The translations under genes were made by a program, and so were the position numbers. The notes under the pieces are model-generated. The model worked only from the letters and a program-made list of their open reading frames with translations, had not been told where the DNA came from and did no database searches. From Bryobacterales bacterium (GTDB lineage Bacteria; Acidobacteriota; Terriglobia; Bryobacterales; Bryobacteraceae), in the NCBI GenBank assembly GCA_025462985.1, contig JAOAPP010000201.1, forward strand, positions 1 through 6,842: DNA of 6,842 nt, given 5' to 3'. Below are positions 1-6,596 of this stretch, piece after piece. Numbering within the stretch: the first letter of the stretch is position 1; each line of letters starts with the position of its first letter.

Positions 1-1209
1 GTGGTGCGGGACGGTGGGGCTGGTTCGAAGAAACAGGTGATGCTGGATGCAAGCTCTATCCGGCAGGTCGGATTCGGAGCCGAGGAAGAGGTGTTGCCAT
101 ATCCGCGACACGCATTTGTGGGGTATCGACTGTTGCAGGAATACTTCAGCTTCCCGGAAAAGTTCTTCTTCATCGACGTTGGCGGGTTCGAGCAAGTGGC
201 GGCCGCGGGCATCGGCGCATCGGCCGAAGTACTGTTCCTGATTTCAGAGTTTGGCCGGAGCGATCAGCGGCAGACGATTGAGCTGGGTGTATCAAGCAAA
301 ACGTTTCGTCTGGGCTGCACGCCGGTGATCAACCTATTTCCGCTGGTGGCGGAGCCGATTCGCCTGGAGCAGAAGAAATTCGAATATCGCATTGTTCCGG
401 ACGCAAGGCGCGAGCAGTACCTGGACATTCATTCTGTGCAGGATGTCACCGGCATATCGGCTGCCTCGCCAGAGCCGGTGAGGTTCCGGCCTTTTTATTC
501 TTATCGCCACGCACACACGCGCGACGCTTCTCATGCCTTCTGGTACGTGAGCCGGCGGCCCTCCGGCTGGCGTGCGGATGGGGGCTCAAATCTGTTTATC
601 ACATTTGTGGATCTCACGGGACAGCGGGCCACACCGGACCAGGATACGGCCACCTTGCGCCTGAGCTGCACAAACGGTGAACTGCCGTCGCGGCTGCCTT
701 TCGGCAATGAGGACGGAGACTTTCAGATTGACTCGGGAGGGCCGATCAGCAAGGCGGTTGCACTCGCGAAGCCGACTGAACCGCTGCAGCCGCCAGCACG
801 CCAGAGCGTTCTGTGGAAACTGATCTCGCAGCTGTCCTTGAACTATATGTCTTTGGGGAGCGAAGGCCTGGAGGCTTTTAGGGAGATCCTGCGGCTGCAC
901 AACTTTAGTGAGTCGCCAGCTCCGGAGCGACAGATCCAAGGCATCCTCGCTATGCGAAGTTCGCCGCATTTTACGAGGCTTCCATCGGGAAACGGAATCA
1001 CGTTTGCACGGGGAACGAAGGTGGAACTCGACTTCGATGAAGAAGAGTTCGTAGGGGCGGGCGTGTATACGTTTTCCGCGGTCTTGAATGTTTTTCTTGG
1101 ACTGTATGCGTCGCTCAACAGCTTTAGCCAGCTGGTGGTTCGGACCCGGCAGCGGAAAGGAGTCATGAAGCAATGGCCTCCGAGGGCAGGCGAAAAGCCG
1201 ATCCTGTAG
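1..1209 (+). CDS. tssF: T6SS baseplate protein TssF (VasA/ImpG family), 5'-partial
   Basis: TssF is a structural subunit of the type VI secretion baseplate; with TssG it forms the wedge that surrounds the VgrG spike on the cytoplasmic side of the inner membrane. The frame is open from the first base and gives 402 residues, while the family usually has about 600, so roughly the N-terminal third lies outside the window and the GTG at base 1 should not be taken as the start. Family hallmarks are the segment LLQEYFSFPEKFFFIDV (residues 44-60 of the visible part), FRPFYSYRH (about 162-170), and the C-terminal block at 342-380, where acidic VELDFDEEEF leads into VYTFSAVLNVFLGLYASLNS and FSQLVVRT. 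Stop is TAG at 1207-1209. The end overlaps tssG by 37 bases, typical of these two genes and suggesting translational coupling. Identity is secure. Confidence 0.95.
   Translation: MVRDGGAGSKKQVMLDASSIRQVGFGAEEEVLPYPRHAFVGYRLLQEYFSFPEKFFFIDVGGFEQVAAAGIGASAEVLFLISEFGRSDQRQTIELGVSSKTFRLGCTPVINLFPLVAEPIRLEQKKFEYRIVPDARREQYLDIHSVQDVTGISAASPEPVRFRPFYSYRHAHTRDASHAFWYVSRRPSGWRADGGSNLFITFVDLTGQRATPDQDTATLRLSCTNGELPSRLPFGNEDGDFQIDSGGPISKAVALAKPTEPLQPPARQSVLWKLISQLSLNYMSLGSEGLEAFREILRLHNFSESPAPERQIQGILAMRSSPHFTRLPSGNGITFARGTKVELDFDEEEFVGAGVYTFSAVLNVFLGLYASLNSFSQLVVRTRQRKGVMKQWPPRAGEKPIL
1157..1162 (+). promoter_or_regulatory. Ribosome binding site of tssG
   Basis: AAGGAG lies inside the end of tssF, ten bases before the ATG at 1173. 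It supports that ATG over the out-of-frame ATG at 1165, which is only two bases from the same motif. Confidence 0.7.
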
Positions 1210-2210
1210 CGCAGCCGGCGATTGAAAAGCAACTTCGGAGCGAGCCTTGGAGTTTTAATTTCTTCCAGGCAGTTCGCCTCCTCACGCTGCTGCAAGCGCA
1301 TCGTGAGCCGATCGGCGAATTCTCGCCTCCGCACAAAGAGGCTGTCCGGATCGGCTCCCATGCGTCACTTTCATTTCCGGCCAGTGAGATTCAGGCTTTG
1401 CAATGGGCCGATGGCGAGCGGCCATCGGTTCGCGTGAACTTCTGGGGCCTGGTGGGACCGCTGGGTGTCCTGCCCACGCCTTACACAGAGCTTGTGGCCG
1501 AGAGGCGGCGGGTGCGGGATGGCGCGCTCGGTGACTTTCTCGACATATTCAATCACCGCATGGCTTCGCTGTTCTACAAAGCATGGGAGAAGTCGCACTT
1601 CACAGTCGGATTCGAGAGGCAGAGCGATGACACATTCACGGAAATCCTGTTTTCGGTGCTGGGGTTGGGCACAGCAGGCCTGCGTGGCCGCCATTCGGTG
1701 GCAGATGAGACGTTTTTGTTTTACAGCGGCCTGTACGGGATGGCAACGCGACCAGCGGTCGCACTCGAAGCCATACTCGCCGACTATTTCGACGTCCCAG
1801 TGAAGATTGAGCAGTTCGTCGGAGTATGGCGGCAACTGGACGAGGCGGATTGCAGCTTTCTTGAGAGCGGTCCGGTGGAAAACTACCAACTCGGGAGCGG
1901 CGCGGTGGTTGGAGAAGAGGTTTGGGATCAGCAGTCACGGGCGCGAATCCAGATTGGACCGCTGCCAGTGGACCGCTACCTGGATTTTCTGCCTGACGGT
2001 TCGGCGTATGAACCGCTTCGGACCTTGACCAGGGCGTTTTGCGGCGGGGACATCGAGTTTGAAGCGCAATTGATTTTGGAGCGCAAAGAAGTGCCGGCGT
2101 GCGACCTGGGCAGCAGCGGACCGGCAGGGCCAAGGCTCGGATGGCTCACATGGATGAAGTCGAAACCGGAGATGGGACGCGATCCGGGCGACACGATTCT
2201 GCTGCTCTGA
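1173..2210 (+). CDS. tssG: T6SS baseplate protein TssG (VasB/ImpH family)
   Basis: TssG is the partner of TssF in the T6SS baseplate wedge. The product has 345 residues, a normal full length. Family motifs occur in order: WSFNFFQAVRLL (26-37), VRIGSHASLSFPASEI (58-73), VNFWGLVGPLGVLPTPYTEL (88-107), DFLDIFNHRMASLFYKAWEK (121-140), an FYSGLYG segment (183-189), FVGVWRQL (215-222), RIQIGPLPVDRYLDFLPDG (258-276), and the closing LGWLTWM (322-328). The ATG start has AAGGAG ten bases upstream and lies inside the tssF end, so the two are probably translated together. The stop is followed after 23 bases by the preferred vgrG start. No truncation or missing motif is visible. The C-terminal 17 residues after LGWLTWM are variable tail. 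Identity is secure. Confidence 0.96.
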   Translation: MASEGRRKADPVAQPAIEKQLRSEPWSFNFFQAVRLLTLLQAHREPIGEFSPPHKEAVRIGSHASLSFPASEIQALQWADGERPSVRVNFWGLVGPLGVLPTPYTELVAERRRVRDGALGDFLDIFNHRMASLFYKAWEKSHFTVGFERQSDDTFTEILFSVLGLGTAGLRGRHSVADETFLFYSGLYGMATRPAVALEAILADYFDVPVKIEQFVGVWRQLDEADCSFLESGPVENYQLGSGAVVGEEVWDQQSRARIQIGPLPVDRYLDFLPDGSAYEPLRTLTRAFCGGDIEFEAQLILERKEVPACDLGSSGPAGPRLGWLTWMKSKPEMGRDPGDTILLL

Positions 2211-2220
2211 AGCGGGAAAC

Positions 2221-2225
2221 GAGGA
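2221..2225 (+). promoter_or_regulatory. Ribosome binding site that decides the vgrG start
   Basis: GAGGA ends eight bases before the TTG at 2234, an ideal spacing. The frame is open much further upstream, with a GTG at 2099 and an ATG at 2141, but those lie inside tssG. The next ATG at 2258 has no comparable motif. This site therefore favours the TTG. Confidence 0.55.
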
Positions 2226-2233
2226 CTCACGAT

Positions 2234-4135
2234 TTGTTATCTCAGCAAGATCGCCCAATGCAACTGAGCACGACCCTGGGTAAGACGGAGCTGGTTGTGC
2301 ATCGCTATTCCGGAGTGGAGGCCGTTTCTACTCCGTTTGAGTTTCGCGTGGGGATGCTGTCCGAAAACGGGGCAATCGATCTGCAATCGCTGCTTCGCAC
2401 GAGGGCCCATATCGCTTTGTCCGTGGCGGATGGTTCGAACCGCTACATCAGTGGGCTTTGGCGGCAGATAAAGCAGGTGGGTATCGGCCAGAACAAGCTC
2501 GCCATGTACGAAGGCGTGCTGGTTCCTTCTCTGTGGTTTTTGAGTCTGGCCTCGGATTGCCGAATCTTTCAGAACATGACGGCGCCGGACATCGTTTCGA
2601 AGGTCTTCGAAGCTGCAGGCCTCACTGCATTCAAGCTTTCACTAATGAAGACTTATCCGCCCAGAGAGTACTGCGTTCAGTATCGGGAAAGCAATCTGAA
2701 CTTCGTTTCCCGGCTGCTGGAGGAGGAGGGCATCTTCTACTTCTTCGAACATACGTCCGACGAGCACACGCTGATTCTGGCCGATGATCCAGGGACCATC
2801 TCCGAATGCCAGGGGCAGGCCACGGCATTCTTTTCTTTACATAGCGAGGCATGGGCACAGGAAGTGGAGACGCTGGAACCGCAGGTCTCGGTTCACACCG
2901 GCAAGATCACGCTCAGCGATTACGACTTCGAAAAGCCGAAGTACTCTCTTCTGGTGAACGTCGGAAAGAAAGACGAGGTTTACGATTACCCGGGCAAGTA
3001 CACCGATACTTCGGATGGAGATCGAATCAGCAGTATTCGGTTGGATGAGAAAGAAGCAGGCCGCTCGACAGTCAGCGGAACCGGACGCTGCCGCGCATTC
3101 CTCCCCGGCTATAAGTTCAAACTAAGCGGCCATTTTCGCCGCGACGCTGACATGGAATATGCGCTGGTGGCTGTTCAACACAATGCAGTGGACAGCAGTT
3201 ACTTCGGCTCCGATCAGAGTTCGACGCCGTTCGAATATTCGAACAGTTTCGACGCCATCCCAGCAACCACCACTTTCCGACCCGCGAGGCGAGCACAGAA
3301 GCCGGTAATCCAGGGCGTACAAACGGCGCTGGTGGTGGGCAAGTCGGGCGAAGAGATCTGGGTATATCAATACGGGCGCGTGAAAGTCCAGTTCCCTTGG
3401 GACCGGGTCGGGCAGAAAGATGAGAACAGCTCCTGCTGGGTCCGAGTTTCTCAGATCTGGGCGGGAAAGGGCTGGGGCTGGGTCAGTCTTCCACGGATCG
3501 GGCAGGAAGTGGTGGTTGATTTCCTCGAAGGCGATCCGGATCGCCCCATCATCACCGGACGAGTGTACAACGCCGATCAGACAACTCCCTACACTCTGCC
3601 GGAGAACCAGACGCAAAGCGGCATCAGGACTCGAAGCAGCAAGGGCGGTGGCACTGCGAACTACAACGAGATTGTTTTCGAAGACAAGATGGGAAGTGAG
3701 AAGCTGTCTGTTCATGCCGAGAAGGACATGGACACTTCCGTGGAGCACGACGATTCCCAACTGGTGGAGAACGATCGCACGATCACTGTGAAGGGGACGC
3801 ACACCGAGACCATCACCAAGGACACGAGCATCGAGATCACCCAAGGTGATTACTCCATGACGATCGACAGCGGGAATGAGAGCAGGACACTGAAGCAAGG
3901 GAACCAATCGATCAAGCTGAATCTGGGCAACATCTCGATCAAGTGCGATCTAGGTAGCATCAGCATGGAGGCGATGCAGTCGATCACGTTGAAGGTTGGA
4001 GAGAACAGCATCAAGATCGACCAAATGGGGATTGAAGTGAGCGGCATTATGATCAAAGTCTCGGGCGAAGCGACCACGCAAGTGTCAGGGGAGGCCATGC
4101 TGATGCTCAAGGGCGGCATCACGATGATCAATTGA
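2234..4135 (+). CDS. vgrG: T6SS spike protein VgrG (TssI)
   Basis: VgrG trimerises into the puncturing spike at the tip of the Hcp tube and carries effectors or a PAAR tip. From the TTG start the protein has 633 residues. In order it shows a gp27-like N-terminal base (LSTTLGKTELVVHRYSGVEA, about 11-30), the conserved block YCVQYRESNLNF followed by VSRLLEEEGIFYFFEH (146-173), the gp5-type OB fold with YQYGRVKVQFPWDR (378-391), SCWVRVSQIWAGKGWGWVSL (400-419) and IGQEVVVDFLEGDPDRPI (422-439), then ENQTQSGIRTRSSKGGG and a long beta-prism needle to the C terminus. The protein ends at GGITMIN with no added enzymatic domain, so it is a structural rather than an evolved VgrG. The family and domains are certain. 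The start is less so: TTG at 2234 has GAGGA at good spacing, ATG at 2258 would remove eight residues, and an extension to 2099 would overlap tssG and add atypical sequence. Confidence 0.95.
   Translation: MLSQQDRPMQLSTTLGKTELVVHRYSGVEAVSTPFEFRVGMLSENGAIDLQSLLRTRAHIALSVADGSNRYISGLWRQIKQVGIGQNKLAMYEGVLVPSLWFLSLASDCRIFQNMTAPDIVSKVFEAAGLTAFKLSLMKTYPPREYCVQYRESNLNFVSRLLEEEGIFYFFEHTSDEHTLILADDPGTISECQGQATAFFSLHSEAWAQEVETLEPQVSVHTGKITLSDYDFEKPKYSLLVNVGKKDEVYDYPGKYTDTSDGDRISSIRLDEKEAGRSTVSGTGRCRAFLPGYKFKLSGHFRRDADMEYALVAVQHNAVDSSYFGSDQSSTPFEYSNSFDAIPATTTFRPARRAQKPVIQGVQTALVVGKSGEEIWVYQYGRVKVQFPWDRVGQKDENSSCWVRVSQIWAGKGWGWVSLPRIGQEVVVDFLEGDPDRPIITGRVYNADQTTPYTLPENQTQSGIRTRSSKGGGTANYNEIVFEDKMGSEKLSVHAEKDMDTSVEHDDSQLVENDRTITVKGTHTETITKDTSIEITQGDYSMTIDSGNESRTLKQGNQSIKLNLGNISIKCDLGSISMEAMQSITLKVGENSIKIDQMGIEVSGIMIKVSGEATTQVSGEAMLMLKGGITMIN
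3731..4132 (+). repeat. Beta-prism needle of VgrG with short periodic repeats
   Basis: This coding segment gives a low-complexity alternation of short beta strands: TITVKGTHTETITKDTSIEI, then repeated S-I/I-S pairs spaced about eight residues apart (QSIKLNL, NISIKCDL, SISMEAM, QSITLKV, NSIKIDQ), then VSG units (IEVSG, IKVSG, TQVSG). This is the pattern expected of the triple-stranded beta-prism seen in gp5/VgrG needles. The DNA itself is not strictly repeated; the periodicity is at the protein level. Confidence 0.7.
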
Positions 4136-4139
4136 CGCC

Positions 4140-4679
4140 ATGACTACCTCAGATATCGTTAGTGCAGCAAAGCTTAGCGAAGAAGGTAAGACGCTGGCAG
4201 CATCGGAGCCCGGTCCGACGCGCTTCGTTCAGCTGCTGGAGTCGCGTGGCCTGTTCAAGGACGCCATCCAGTTTCTGACTCATGGATTGCCGATTGAGGT
4301 GTCAATCCGGTGGGGCTGCACTGTAATGCGGGAGTTGTTGGGCGAGGAGGAACTACGTGCATCGACCGAAGCACTGGAGGCCGCGGAGCGTTGGCTAGAG
4401 ACGCCGGGCGACGAGGCGCGATGGAGGGCAAAAAGCGCGGCAGAGAAGTCGGGCATGTCGTTACCGCCTGATCTCATCGCAATGGCGGCTTTTTTTAGCG
4501 GAGCAAGCGTCACCCCCGTCGACACGCCCCCGACGGCGCCGCCGATTTACGTGGCGAACCGAATGGCAGCCAACGCTATTCAGCTTGCCGTGCTTTCCCG
4601 GCATCCGGAGAAGGCACCCGAGAGATATCGGCGAGCGCTGCAAATTGGCAGGCAGGTCGTGAAGCCGAACCCAAAGTAA
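4140..4679 (+). CDS. DUF6931-family protein, T6SS-linked, function unknown
   Basis: A 179-residue soluble protein without signal peptide or membrane segment. It fits the uncharacterised DUF6931 pattern as I recall it: a helical N-terminal part with a DAIQFLTHGLP motif (41-51), then RWGCTVMRELL (57-67), ALEAAERWLETPGDEARWRA (78-97), AAEKSG, and the block MAAFFSGASVTPVDTPPTAPP (115-135), which in the family reads as an A-A-F-x-S-G-x-S element followed by a proline-rich linker. A closing helix RYRRALQIGRQVV ends the protein. The ATG lies four bases after the vgrG stop, so it is almost certainly co-translated with vgrG, although no strong Shine-Dalgarno motif is visible. Position suggests a spike-associated adaptor, chaperone or accessory factor; that is inference. 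It lacks obvious toxin motifs. The family assignment is from memory of its conserved pattern and fairly confident; the role is not known. Confidence 0.75.
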   Translation: MTTSDIVSAAKLSEEGKTLAASEPGPTRFVQLLESRGLFKDAIQFLTHGLPIEVSIRWGCTVMRELLGEEELRASTEALEAAERWLETPGDEARWRAKSAAEKSGMSLPPDLIAMAAFFSGASVTPVDTPPTAPPIYVANRMAANAIQLAVLSRHPEKAPERYRRALQIGRQVVKPNPK

Positions 4680-4690
4680 AGGAGCGCGAC

Positions 4691-5218
4691 CTAAGTAGTT
4701 GCCTCGAGACAGTCCCGGTCGATCTCGACTGCGATAGATCGCTGCAGGAGAGTGATGGATACGATCATTCTCCATTCGCTCCGTTTCTTGATGAGGAGTC
4801 CCTCGACACCTTCGAGCGGTCCGCTGGTGACGCGTACTTTCTGGCCTTCGCGCAGATAGCTGTGAGGCTCAGCGGGAATGCCAGACAGAAGAACCGCCTG
4901 GATCGCTTCGATCTCGGAGTCAGTGATGGGCGCGGGCACGTTGCCGAATCCGACGACCGACACCACTCCGGGCGTGCTGACGACCGGCAGTTTCTGACTG
5001 GAATCGAAACGACAGAAGAGGTACCCCGGAAATAAGGGCACAGTTGTTTCAACGGTGCGATCAGACCAGCGCCGTCGCACCTGGTAGCTGGGAAGATAGT
5101 GTTCGAAGCCTTTGGCCTCAAGCACAGACGCAGCCAGCCGTTCCTGATTCGATTTCGTCCGAACCCCATACCAGGGGAGGCGCGAACCTTGAAGGACAGG
5201 TGCTGGTTGTGAGCTCAT
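4691..5218 (-). CDS. NusG-like specialised transcription antiterminator (UpxY/LoaP/RfaH type)
   Basis: This is a 175-residue NusG paralogue. Such proteins bind RNA polymerase and suppress premature termination in long polysaccharide or natural-product operons. The NGN domain runs from about 15 to 115: WYGVRTKSNQERLAA (16-30), LEAKGFEHYLPSYQVRRRWS (33-52), and the hallmark VPLFPGYLFCRFD (60-72), then a PGVVSVVGFG segment (83-92). A KOW domain follows at about 122-165, with LREGQKVRVTSGPLEGVEGL. The ATG at 5218 places the start 15 residues before the WYGVR strand, as usual in this group. The only Shine-Dalgarno-like motif, GGAGGG at 5233-5238, is 14 bases away, so initiation may be weak. The frame is open further upstream, but that stretch is unlike the family. 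It lies downstream of cpsB in the same orientation, 190 bases away, with a plausible promoter of its own. General housekeeping NusG is unlikely because the secE/rplK context and typical sequence are absent. Confidence 0.88.
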   Translation of the reverse strand: MSSQPAPVLQGSRLPWYGVRTKSNQERLAASVLEAKGFEHYLPSYQVRRRWSDRTVETTVPLFPGYLFCRFDSSQKLPVVSTPGVVSVVGFGNVPAPITDSEIEAIQAVLLSGIPAEPHSYLREGQKVRVTSGPLEGVEGLLIKKRSEWRMIVSITLLQRSIAVEIDRDCLEATT

Positions 5219-5324
5219 TCGTTGTAAACCAACCCTCCAAGGCAAAGAAGAAATCGTGAGAATGTCTTCTTGGACGGGCACCACGCGGGCAGAGGCGACG
5301 GAAGCGGCATTGCAGCTCGATTCC

Positions 5325-5341
5325 GTATTACTTAGTAATAC
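5325..5341. promoter_or_regulatory. Perfect 17-base palindrome, candidate operator
   Basis: GTATTACTTAGTAATAC is a perfect inverted repeat of two eight-base arms (GTATTACT/AGTAATAC) around a single central base. It is AT-rich within otherwise GC-rich DNA, lies in the 190-base gap between cpsB and the NusG-like gene, and overlaps the predicted -10 of the latter. This geometry fits a dimeric helix-turn-helix repressor site. The cognate regulator is not in the window and I do not recognise the motif. A hairpin role in RNA is unlikely because the loop would be one base. Confidence 0.6.
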
Positions 5342-5364
5342 CACGTGCGACCTCGTAATTTCAA
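5335..5364 (-). promoter_or_regulatory. Putative sigma70-type promoter for the NusG-like gene
   Basis: On the minus strand TTGAAA (5359-5364, five of six consensus bases) is followed after 18 bases by TATTAC (5335-5340, four of six). The predicted transcription start is near 5328, leaving a leader of about 110 bases before the ATG at 5218. The -10 lies inside the palindrome at 5325-5341, so binding there would block transcription. Acidobacterial promoters are poorly defined, so this is a sequence-only guess. Confidence 0.4.
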
Positions 5365-5408
5365 CGGTATCCTGGCACTTGGGATTCGCGTGTAAGACAT
5401 TTTGAAAC

Positions 5409-6176
5409 TTACTGCCAGCGGCTCCGGCGTAATCTCGTCCAGAACGGCACCGGCTTGGCGACGGCAGGCGGCAGCGGTTGTCCGAGGATGATGGCCGTCG
5501 GATTTGCAACACAGAGCTGATCGGCCAGAGGCCGCCCATAATGCTCGACAATGTAGCGGTAGGCGTGCTCCAGCGTGGGCGGCCGGTTGATCAGATCATG
5601 CCCATCGCTCGCCACAACGTGAGCCAAGCCACTCTTTAGAAGATGCTGGGCCATATCTTTCGCATGAGAGCCGAATCGCCCCAGCAGAGACTGGCCCGTG
5701 ATCTGGCAGAGGCAGCCGCGGTCCACCCAACAGGCTAGTTGGCGGCCATTCCTCTGGAGAGAGTGATTCCTCTCAGGATGTGTGATCACAGGGGTCACCC
5801 CTTCGTTCGAGATTCGGGAGAGCGCCTCGTCCACGGGCCCGAACGGTATGTAATCCGACAGTTCCACCATCAGATATTGGCGATTGTTGATGGTGTACTT
5901 AGTGGGATTGGCCAAAAAGTGCTGCAGATTATCGTGTGTAAGGTGGAAGTCACACCCAAGATGAAGCCGGACTATTCCACTGGAAGATTGTGACACCTCG
6001 TCGAAGACCCGGCTTACACGGTCAAAGCTGTTCGGGAAAGCCGGACTGATGTGCGGCGTCGCGACTATGTCGGTAGTGCCTGATTCGGCAGCCAGCCGAA
6101 GCATCTGCATAGCTTCCTCGAAGGACCGGGCGCCGTCGTCGAGACCGGGCAGTATGTGGCTATGGATGTCAATCAC
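5409..6176 (-). CDS. cpsB: PHP-domain tyrosine-protein phosphatase, CpsB/CapC/YwqE family
   Basis: This is a manganese-dependent protein-tyrosine phosphatase that dephosphorylates bacterial tyrosine kinases (Wzc/CpsD type) and so tunes exopolysaccharide or capsule assembly. The product has 255 residues, the usual length. Metal-site motifs are all present: DIHSHILPGLDDG (3-15, with H5, H7 and D14), TPH (H42), GCD (D76), VEL (E105), HPERN (133-137, with H133), and SDGH (D191, H193). By analogy with pneumococcal CpsB these are the trinuclear metal ligands; D76 stands where that enzyme has a glutamate. The C terminus has ANPTAIILG, typical of the family, and a basic tail. The start is GTG at 6174-6176: homologues begin with exactly M-I-D-I-H-S-H, though no clear Shine-Dalgarno motif precedes it. 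It sits 17 bases after the stop of a disrupted upstream reading frame. No Wzc kinase or glycosyltransferase is in the window; the polysaccharide role follows from the family and the NusG-like neighbour. Confidence 0.93.
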   Translation of the reverse strand: MIDIHSHILPGLDDGARSFEEAMQMLRLAAESGTTDIVATPHISPAFPNSFDRVSRVFDEVSQSSSGIVRLHLGCDFHLTHDNLQHFLANPTKYTINNRQYLMVELSDYIPFGPVDEALSRISNEGVTPVITHPERNHSLQRNGRQLACWVDRGCLCQITGQSLLGRFGSHAKDMAQHLLKSGLAHVVASDGHDLINRPPTLEHAYRYIVEHYGRPLADQLCVANPTAIILGQPLPPAVAKPVPFWTRLRRSRWQ

Positions 6177-6193
6177 GGAAGGACCACGGTCGT

Positions 6194-6596
6194 TTAGAGA
6201 TCGGAAACTTCACGGATGTCCTTTTCAGCCTCGTCGAGATCAGAGTATGCGAGTACGAAGGCCGGCGACGAGCGTAGCCAACCCGGAACCGGCTTTCCCG
6301 TGGCGTGATCAATGTCTCAAAGGGAAGTAGGAGACGCCACGAAATTTTCTCATCTGGAAAAACGAGATAAAGAACAGCGAGGTCGTCACACTCGCGGATG
6401 TTGCCACCTGTTCCGGACGAGGAGACAGGAAGCCATACCGCTGAAACGTCTGACAAGAGATCATCTCAGGAAAGCTCGAGGGCAAAACGTTCCAACTTCC
6501 TTCACACACGATCATGCGGAAAGGCTTAGGGCTGGCTGCGTGGTCGTGTTTTCCGACAGCGGTGGAATCGTCAGCAGAGCTGGAGGCCGCTGCCCA
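6194..6596 (-). pseudogene. Disrupted unrecognised coding sequence spread over three frames, directly upstream of cpsB
   Basis: Read on the minus strand, three consecutive frames carry protein-like sequence in relay. The first is open from 6596 to 6312; its only ATG is at 6513-6515, and it includes GKHDHAASPKPF upstream and MIVCEGSWNVLPSSFPEM, then RYGFLSPRPE. The second takes over near 6402 with NIRECDDLAVLYLVFPDEKI and SWRLLLPFE. The third runs from about 6316 with DHATGKPVPGWLRSSPAF, VLAYSDLDEAEKDIREVSDL and a TAA at 6194-6196. Both switches are in the same sense, each equal to loss of one base, near 6403 and near 6317. No canonical slippery site in the right phase was found at the second switch. 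The last stop is 17 bases before cpsB, as expected for an operon partner. This looks like a real gene of roughly 105-135 residues broken by two deletions or by sequence errors. I do not recognise the protein family; it shows no membrane segment. The join points and the true start are uncertain. Confidence 0.45.

Noticed and set aside
586..1173. 195-codon minus-strand open frame opposite tssF
   Set aside because: Antisense shadow of the conserved TssF C-terminal region; no family motif, no ribosome binding site.
3122..3907. 261-codon open frame on the minus strand inside vgrG
   Set aside because: Lies wholly opposite a clear VgrG domain sequence and its translation resembles no protein; a shadow of GC-rich codon usage.
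4000..4135. C-terminal toxin domain fused to VgrG
   Set aside because: The protein ends in beta-prism repeats at GGITMIN; no extra domain follows.
5044..5259. 71-codon plus-strand frame across the NusG-like gene start
   Set aside because: Opposite the conserved NGN domain; translation is not protein-like.
5342..5347. CACGTG palindrome next to the 17-base inverted repeat
   Set aside because: Six-base palindromes are common by chance in GC-rich DNA; nothing ties it to regulation.
6305..6335. Programmed -1 frameshift at the CCCTTTG sequence joining the second and third segments of the disrupted gene
   Set aside because: The heptamer is not in the phase needed for tandem slippage in the incoming frame, and the target frame has a TGA at 6317-6319 just after it.
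6169..6456. 95-codon minus-strand frame taken as one gene overlapping the cpsB start
   Set aside because: Only its middle part (about 6402-6320) reads like protein; the remainder is Arg/Ser-rich out-of-frame translation of the better third frame ending at 6194.
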